A stretch of 64,000 bases of DNA. Origin: an uncultured Peptoniphilaceae bacterium. GTDB taxonomy: Bacteria; Bacillota; Clostridia; Tissierellales; Peptoniphilaceae. Below the pieces are notes generated by a model. The model was not told where the DNA came from. It did no database searches and saw nothing but the letters and a program-made list of their open reading frames with translations. The translations under genes were made by a program, and so were the position numbers. The stretch covers positions 124,001 through 188,000 of the forward strand of contig CALTTP010000003.1 in assembly GCA_943912255.1 (NCBI GenBank). The letters run 5' to 3'. Positions 59,957-64,000 of the stretch are shown piece after piece; the stretch's first letter is position 1, and each line of letters opens with the position of its first letter.

Positions 59957-61180
59957 ATGAATAAGTTTAGAGAAGATTTTCCAATTTTAAATAGACAGGT
60001 TAAAGGTAGACCCATTGTATACTTCGACAATGCAGCAACTGCTCAAAGACCAATTCAGGTTATGAAGGCGGTGGAAAGATACAATTCCAACTTCAACGGA
60101 AATCCTCATAGAGCTGCCCATGTGCTTTCCATAGATGCAACAAGAGAGTATGAAGAGTCAAAGGAAGCGGTAAGGAAGTTTATCAATGCTGAAAGTACCG
60201 ATAGTATAATTTACTGTAAAAATGGGTCAGAAGCCTTAAATTTAATCGCTAGATCCTATGGTGAAAAATTTCTAAAGCCAGGTGATAAAATAGTTGTGAC
60301 CATAGCAGAGCACCATTCCAATATCGTACCTTGGCAAAGGGTTTGTAGAGTTACTGGCGCTACCCTAGAATATATCTATATAGACAGGGAAACAGGAGAA
60401 TATATTGAAGAAGATTTTAATAAAATCGATGAAAACACTAAGATAGTTGCTTTCAATCACGTTTCAAATGTACTGGGAACAGTGTCACCAGTGGAAAAGT
60501 TCATAACCAAGGCTAAAACTGTTGGAGCTATAACCGTAATGGATGGAGCTCAGGGAGTTCCCCATATACCGGTGGACGTAAGAAAGATGGACTGTGATTT
60601 CTATACTTTTTCTGGTCATAAGATGCTTTCCTCCATGGGGATAGGTGTGTTATATGGCAAGTCTGAAATATTAGATAAAATGGATCCCTTTATACTAGGG
60701 GGAGATATGATAGAGTATGTGGAAGAGCAGACTACAACCTTTGCCTCTGGAGCTACAAAATTTGAAGCTGGAACACAAAATGTAGAAGGAGCGGTCTCTT
60801 TAAAAGCCGCCATTGAATATATGAATAAAGTTGGGTATGAATTCATAGGCAAGGTAAACGCTGAGTTGATGAGCTATCTTCTAGAGGAAATGGACAAAAT
60901 AGACCATGTAAATATTATTGGAACCATGGACTACAGAAAGAGAGAAGGGGTAATCTCCTTTACCATCGATGAAGTTCATCCCCATGATGTAGCTACCATA
61001 TTGGATTCCTATGGAATCTCCATAAGAAGTGGACATCACTGTGCCCAACCACTGGGGAAATACCTTGGAATTCCTGCTTCCAATAGAGTTAGTCCATACT
61101 TTTATAACGACTTGGAAGAGGCAAAATACTTTATAGAGAAACTAAAGACTGTAAGGGGGGTAATGGGCTTTGGATCTTAA
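59957..61180 (+). CDS. sufS: Cysteine desulfurase SufS
   Basis: 407 residues, a class V PLP aminotransferase fold. It takes sulfur from cysteine for Fe-S assembly. The PLP lysine is Lys222 in TFSGHKML and the persulfide Cys is Cys362 in RSGHHCAQPLG, the type II (SufS) motif. The end overlaps sufU by 11 bp, as expected for an enzyme and its sulfur acceptor. Confidence 0.96.
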   Translation: MNKFREDFPILNRQVKGRPIVYFDNAATAQRPIQVMKAVERYNSNFNGNPHRAAHVLSIDATREYEESKEAVRKFINAESTDSIIYCKNGSEALNLIARSYGEKFLKPGDKIVVTIAEHHSNIVPWQRVCRVTGATLEYIYIDRETGEYIEEDFNKIDENTKIVAFNHVSNVLGTVSPVEKFITKAKTVGAITVMDGAQGVPHIPVDVRKMDCDFYTFSGHKMLSSMGIGVLYGKSEILDKMDPFILGGDMIEYVEEQTTTFASGATKFEAGTQNVEGAVSLKAAIEYMNKVGYEFIGKVNAELMSYLLEEMDKIDHVNIIGTMDYRKREGVISFTIDEVHPHDVATILDSYGISIRSGHHCAQPLGKYLGIPASNRVSPYFYNDLEEAKYFIEKLKTVRGVMGFGS

Positions 61181-61622
61181 TGAACTATATTCAGAGGTAA
61201 TATTGGAACATAGCCAGGACAAGAGCAATAAAAGAGAATTAAATCCCTACACTCTAGAAGAGAGGGGACATAACCCGAGTTGTGGAGACGATATTACCCT
61301 AAGGCTGGACATTGAGGATGGAGTGATAAAGGATGCAGCCTATACAGGTATAGGATGTGCCATTAGCCAAGCTTCAACTTCCATAATGTGCGACCAGATT
61401 AGAGGGCTAACCGTAGAGGAAGCATATAAAAAACTGGACTTGTTTATCAATATGATAAGAGGACAGGTTACAGATGATGAAAAGCTAGAAGAAGAGCTTG
61501 AAGAGGGATATGTCTTTAAAAATATATCCACCATGCCAGCAAGAGTAAAATGTGCAGTCTTGGCATGGCATACATTAAAAAATGCCATAGACGAAAATGA
61601 TTCTCTTAAGAAAAGTAAATAA
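61170..61622 (+). CDS. sufU: Zinc-dependent sulfurtransferase SufU
   Basis: A 150-residue SufU/IscU-fold protein that accepts sulfur from SufS. The zinc ligands are visible: Cys38 and Asp40 in PSCGDD, Cys63 in GIGCAIS and Cys128 in RVKCAVL, with the extra insertion (~residues 75-115) that marks SufU rather than IscU. The start is a TTG about 9 nt behind GGGGGG, inside the end of sufS. A terminator follows. Confidence 0.94.
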   Translation: MDLNELYSEVILEHSQDKSNKRELNPYTLEERGHNPSCGDDITLRLDIEDGVIKDAAYTGIGCAISQASTSIMCDQIRGLTVEEAYKKLDLFINMIRGQVTDDEKLEEELEEGYVFKNISTMPARVKCAVLAWHTLKNAIDENDSLKKSK

Positions 61623-61627
61623 TACAG

Positions 61628-61656
61628 GGGACACCGGCTTGGTGTCTCTTTTTTTG
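61628..61656 (+). terminator. Terminator of the suf operon
   Basis: GGGACACC (61628-61635) pairs with GGTGTCTC (61641-61648, one G-T pair) across GGCTT and runs into TTTTTTTG. Confidence 0.9.
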
Positions 61657-61684
61657 TTTAAAATAGGGACGGAATGATTATAAA

Positions 61685-61728
61685 TTATTACAAAATTATT
61701 ACGAAATTCTTACAAAACTCTTAAGATT
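61685..61728 (+). promoter_or_regulatory. Four tandem 11-bp repeats (OmpR/PhoB-type box)
   Basis: TTATTACAAAA, TTATTACGAAA, TTCTTACAAAA and CTCTTAAGATT stand in exact 11-bp register about 70 bp before the secreted amidase gene. Such direct repeats are bound by OmpR-family regulators. The last two units recur at 63977-63998. Confidence 0.65.
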
Positions 61729-61796
61729 GATTTAAGTACTATCTTTTTTAATTTTAATTTTGTAAAATAAAAGAGAGGGTGGTAGAAAGGATTAAA

Positions 61797-63163
61797 ATGA
61801 AAAAAGTTTTTGCAATCTTGCTAACTTTAAGTTTACTCATTCCCTTTGGGAATCTAGTATTATCCCAAGAAAATCAAAAGGAATTGAAGGCCAAAGAAAG
61901 TGAAGTTTTAAACTTTGCAAAGGATTTCGTAGATAAGACCTATAAGTCTTTAAGGCCTATGGAGTTTCAAGAACTTTCAGAAAAGTATTTAAAACCAGGT
62001 AATGAGCTTTTCAATACGGAAATGGAAGTTAGAAATGCAGTGGATCATTCCACTGTTAGAGACTTTAAGGAAGATGGACTTGAAATAACACTTTTTGAAC
62101 ATGAATTTCAAAAAGTGGAATTAAAAGAAAAACTGGGAAATATCTATAGAGTTGAATTGGCCTTTGATGAGTCTTGGGATACTTCAGAATATAATAATGA
62201 TTCTAAAGACCCAGAAAGAACGCCTCAGGGGATGGCTCGACAAGTTATGGTAACCGTTGAAGATGAGAGTGGAAGGTTATATATAACTGACTTATTCGGC
62301 CTGAATGACGGGATTTCTTCAAGGTTAAATAAGGACTTAGAAGAAGCTAAGCCTCTAAAGGAAGAAGCTTTTAAAAGTTTCAAGAAGGCAAGCTCTAAGA
62401 CAGAGTACTATCTAAATGCTTTAGAGCCTAATGGAATAAGTCCAAAGAGAAGCAGTGATGAAACTGAAGGAGAGGTAAAAGAAAAAACATATACTTCAAT
62501 TGAAGAATTGAAAAATGCACAGTTAGAAAACCTTGCTAATATAAGAGAGGAATTAGTAGCTCCACCAGCTATGAATTTGTATGATGATAATACAAACCGG
62601 ATATAACTCCGAGAATTGCATCTTATTCTCTTGATAAAGCAAAATGTGGTGCTTGGGCAAGAACATTTGCCCTAGTAAGTCCATCAGATTATGCTAAGGC
62701 TACTAACTATAGGTTTATACATTTGGGTGATGTGGATTGTGCAAATTTTGGTTCTCAAGTTGTATACGAAGGTTGTAGAGTTTTTAAAGATACTGGTAGT
62801 GAATATACCTCATGGTATGCATATAATCACGGAAAAGACAGATCTCATCCTTGGTCATATGCAGAAAAATTATCTTATTTCTTAAATTCAAATGATGGGA
62901 AAGGACCTTACTGCTGGAGAAGAACTTGGATGAAAGAAAATAATAGTTCTGACAATACATTATACCCTGGAGATATAGTGGTTTTGTGCAAATCTAAAGG
63001 TGGAAAAGCATTTCACACCTTAGCTATTTCAGAGGAAGGGGGCAGGAATAGAGCGATATACTGCGCTCATTCAAAACCTGCTCGAAGTAATAGTCTAGGT
63101 AAGTTAATTGCACGAGAAAAAGATACTTGGTTTTATGGATTAAATTTAAAATACAGAAAGTAA
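61797..63163 (+). pseudogene. Secreted amidase-domain protein with a one-base frameshift
   Basis: The first frame (61797-62606) gives a signal peptide (MKKVFAILLTLSLLIPFGN), then a soluble region and the end NLYDDNTNRI. The second frame, open from about 62595 to 63163, holds a putative amidase domain (Amidase_6 type). It has a W-A-R motif, DCANFGSQ with the presumed catalytic Cys, GDIVVLC and FHTLAIS with the His. One more A in the AAA run at 62594-62596 joins both (DDNTKPDITPRIASYSLDKA) into a 455-residue protein. The start at 61797 follows GAAAGG; a GTG at 61779 is less likely. The joined protein would act on cell-wall or peptide amides outside the cell. Reading error or real mutation cannot be told apart here. 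Confidence 0.8.
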
Positions 63164-63214
63164 TTTAATCTAAAACTATGTAAATGTTGAAAAATCCACC
63201 CTCTCGCATTTATA

Positions 63215-63237
63215 GATTAGGGCCCTTTTGGGCCTTA
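63215..63237 (+). other. GC-rich hairpin between the two paralogous genes
   Basis: GGCCC-TTTT-GGGCC forms a short, strong stem within TAGGGCCCTTTTGGGCCTTA about 55 bp behind the amidase gene. There is no T-run, so it is only a possible terminator. Confidence 0.4.
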
Positions 63238-63287
63238 GCTATAAATATCATCAACTTAACTGTATTATTACACATGAAGGAGAAAAT

Positions 63288-63914
63288 ATGAGAAAAGTAT
63301 TAAAAGTATTTATGATTGCAGCGCTTTGTTTTTTTGTAGCTGGATGTTCTAACAATAAAGAGGAAATTTCTGACGAAGAAGCTAAGACCTTCGGACATGA
63401 CTTCGTTTCCAAGTACATATTAGGGGATGGGGATTATGATTATAAAGAGTTATTCGATAAATATTTAGTAGAAGATAATGAAATGTTCAACAAGGAGATG
63501 TATATTAGGCAAAAATCATCTAAAATTTATTCAGCTTTAAATTTAAGCGAGCTAATTAAAGATCCTGAAATTTTTGATGAAAAGATAAAAAGAGAAAACG
63601 ATGAAGTTTTATACGATGCTTTTATAAAATTATATAGAAATTCTGATGAAATTAATAAAATTAGACTTGTATTTAAGAAAACTGATGAAGGAATTAAGGT
63701 GGTGAACTATTATGGGTTTGATCAGTTAAGTAATTTTTTAGGCAAAGCGACTATGATAAAAGAATATAATAATGGTCCAGAGTATTATGGGGAGTCAACA
63801 TCTGCAACAGGAGAAGAGCTAAAGGAATTGCAGAGAAAAAACTTACTGGACTTATTGGGAGAAGAAACTATGCAAGAAGTCCAAGAATTCCCTGATTATT
63901 TAGAAATAAAATAA
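63288..63914 (+). CDS. Lipoprotein, paralogue of the N-terminal part of the amidase protein
   Basis: 208 residues from the ATG at 63288 behind GAAGGAG. The lipobox is VAGC (Cys 20). The mature part parallels the upstream protein: DFVSKY against DFVDKTY, ELFDKYLVEDNEMFNKEM against ELSEKYLKPGNELFNTEM, and the end LKELQRKNLLDL against LKNAQLENLANI. It lacks an amidase domain. So the locus keeps a two-domain form and a one-domain, lipid-anchored form. Function unknown; a surface-exposed cell-wall binding or regulatory role is possible. Confidence 0.75.
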   Translation: MRKVLKVFMIAALCFFVAGCSNNKEEISDEEAKTFGHDFVSKYILGDGDYDYKELFDKYLVEDNEMFNKEMYIRQKSSKIYSALNLSELIKDPEIFDEKIKRENDEVLYDAFIKLYRNSDEINKIRLVFKKTDEGIKVVNYYGFDQLSNFLGKATMIKEYNNGPEYYGESTSATGEELKELQRKNLLDLLGEETMQEVQEFPDYLEIK

Positions 63915-63965
63915 TATATCACGAATCTCTGGTTTTAGTAAAAATAGTATAAAATCTCATGATAT

Positions 63966-63998
63966 GTGATTACTAATTCTTACAAAATTCTTAAGATT
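63966..63998 (+). promoter_or_regulatory. Second copy of the 11-bp repeat box at the window edge
   Basis: TTCTTACAAAA (63977-63987) and TTCTTAAGATT (63988-63998) repeat the box found at 61707-61728 almost letter for letter, preceded by a weaker unit. It probably belongs to the promoter of a further paralogue that starts beyond the window. Confidence 0.6.
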
Positions 63999-64000
63999 GA

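Noticed and set aside
62723..63163. Amidase domain as an independent 146-residue gene
   Set aside because: The frame is open with family-like residues back to about 62595, the TTG start lacks a ribosome binding site, and one added base joins it to the secreted N-terminal part.

Overview
The window is AT-rich DNA from a low-GC Gram-positive anaerobe. The gene set (Rnf complex, mreBCD with pbp2 and a short RNase G, rplU-prp-rpmA with an L21 leader, obg, sufCBDSU, a NupABC-type nucleoside importer, an oleate hydratase) suggests Clostridia/Tissierellia, possibly Peptoniphilaceae. No 16S gene or species marker is visible, so this is an inference.

1-11.9 kb is the right part of a siphovirus-type prophage: tape measure (cut by the window edge), distal tail protein, tail endopeptidase, BppU-like baseplate/receptor protein, XhlA-like protein, amidase endolysin, holin, then late accessory genes including a ribbon-helix-helix protein. 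The head genes and integrase must lie to the left. The right end holds a small autonomous transcription unit (promoter, type I-E-like CRISPR repeat, one spacer, second repeat, terminator) with no cas genes, then repeats that look like an attachment region.

12.2-26.8 kb is core chromosome: rnfCDGEAB, a NusG-II protein and a Gx transporter, radC, mreBCD, an oversized PBP2, a short RNase G, then the L21 leader with rplU-prp-rpmA. 26.9-30.4 kb carries obg, yhbY, nadD, yqeK, rsfS and ridA. 30.5-34.8 kb has a small membrane protein and a two-component system with an ABC transporter. 34.9-41.1 kb is a surface-glycan-like group (YfhO, BioF2-type acetyltransferase, PIG-L deacetylase, opposing heparinase II/III). 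41.4-42.1 kb encodes a secreted protein and a small membrane protein of unknown function.

42.4-51.4 kb reads as one nucleoside salvage unit: purine nucleoside phosphorylase, alcohol dehydrogenase, MtnA-type isomerase, BMP lipoprotein, ABC ATPase, two permeases and an MTA/SAH/5'-deoxyadenosine deaminase. Directly behind it, 51.5-52.3 kb has no ORF but is full of long complementary helices and ends in a strong terminator. It is my best candidate for a large undescribed structured RNA.

52.4-55.0 kb has a TetR regulator and an oleate hydratase gene broken by one missing base, whose ribosome binding site can pair with an upstream complement. folC and the suf operon follow to 61.6 kb. The window ends with a family of secreted proteins: a two-part amidase protein (also broken by one missing base) and a lipoprotein paralogue. 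Repeated 11-bp direct repeats suggest that a third member starts just beyond the edge.
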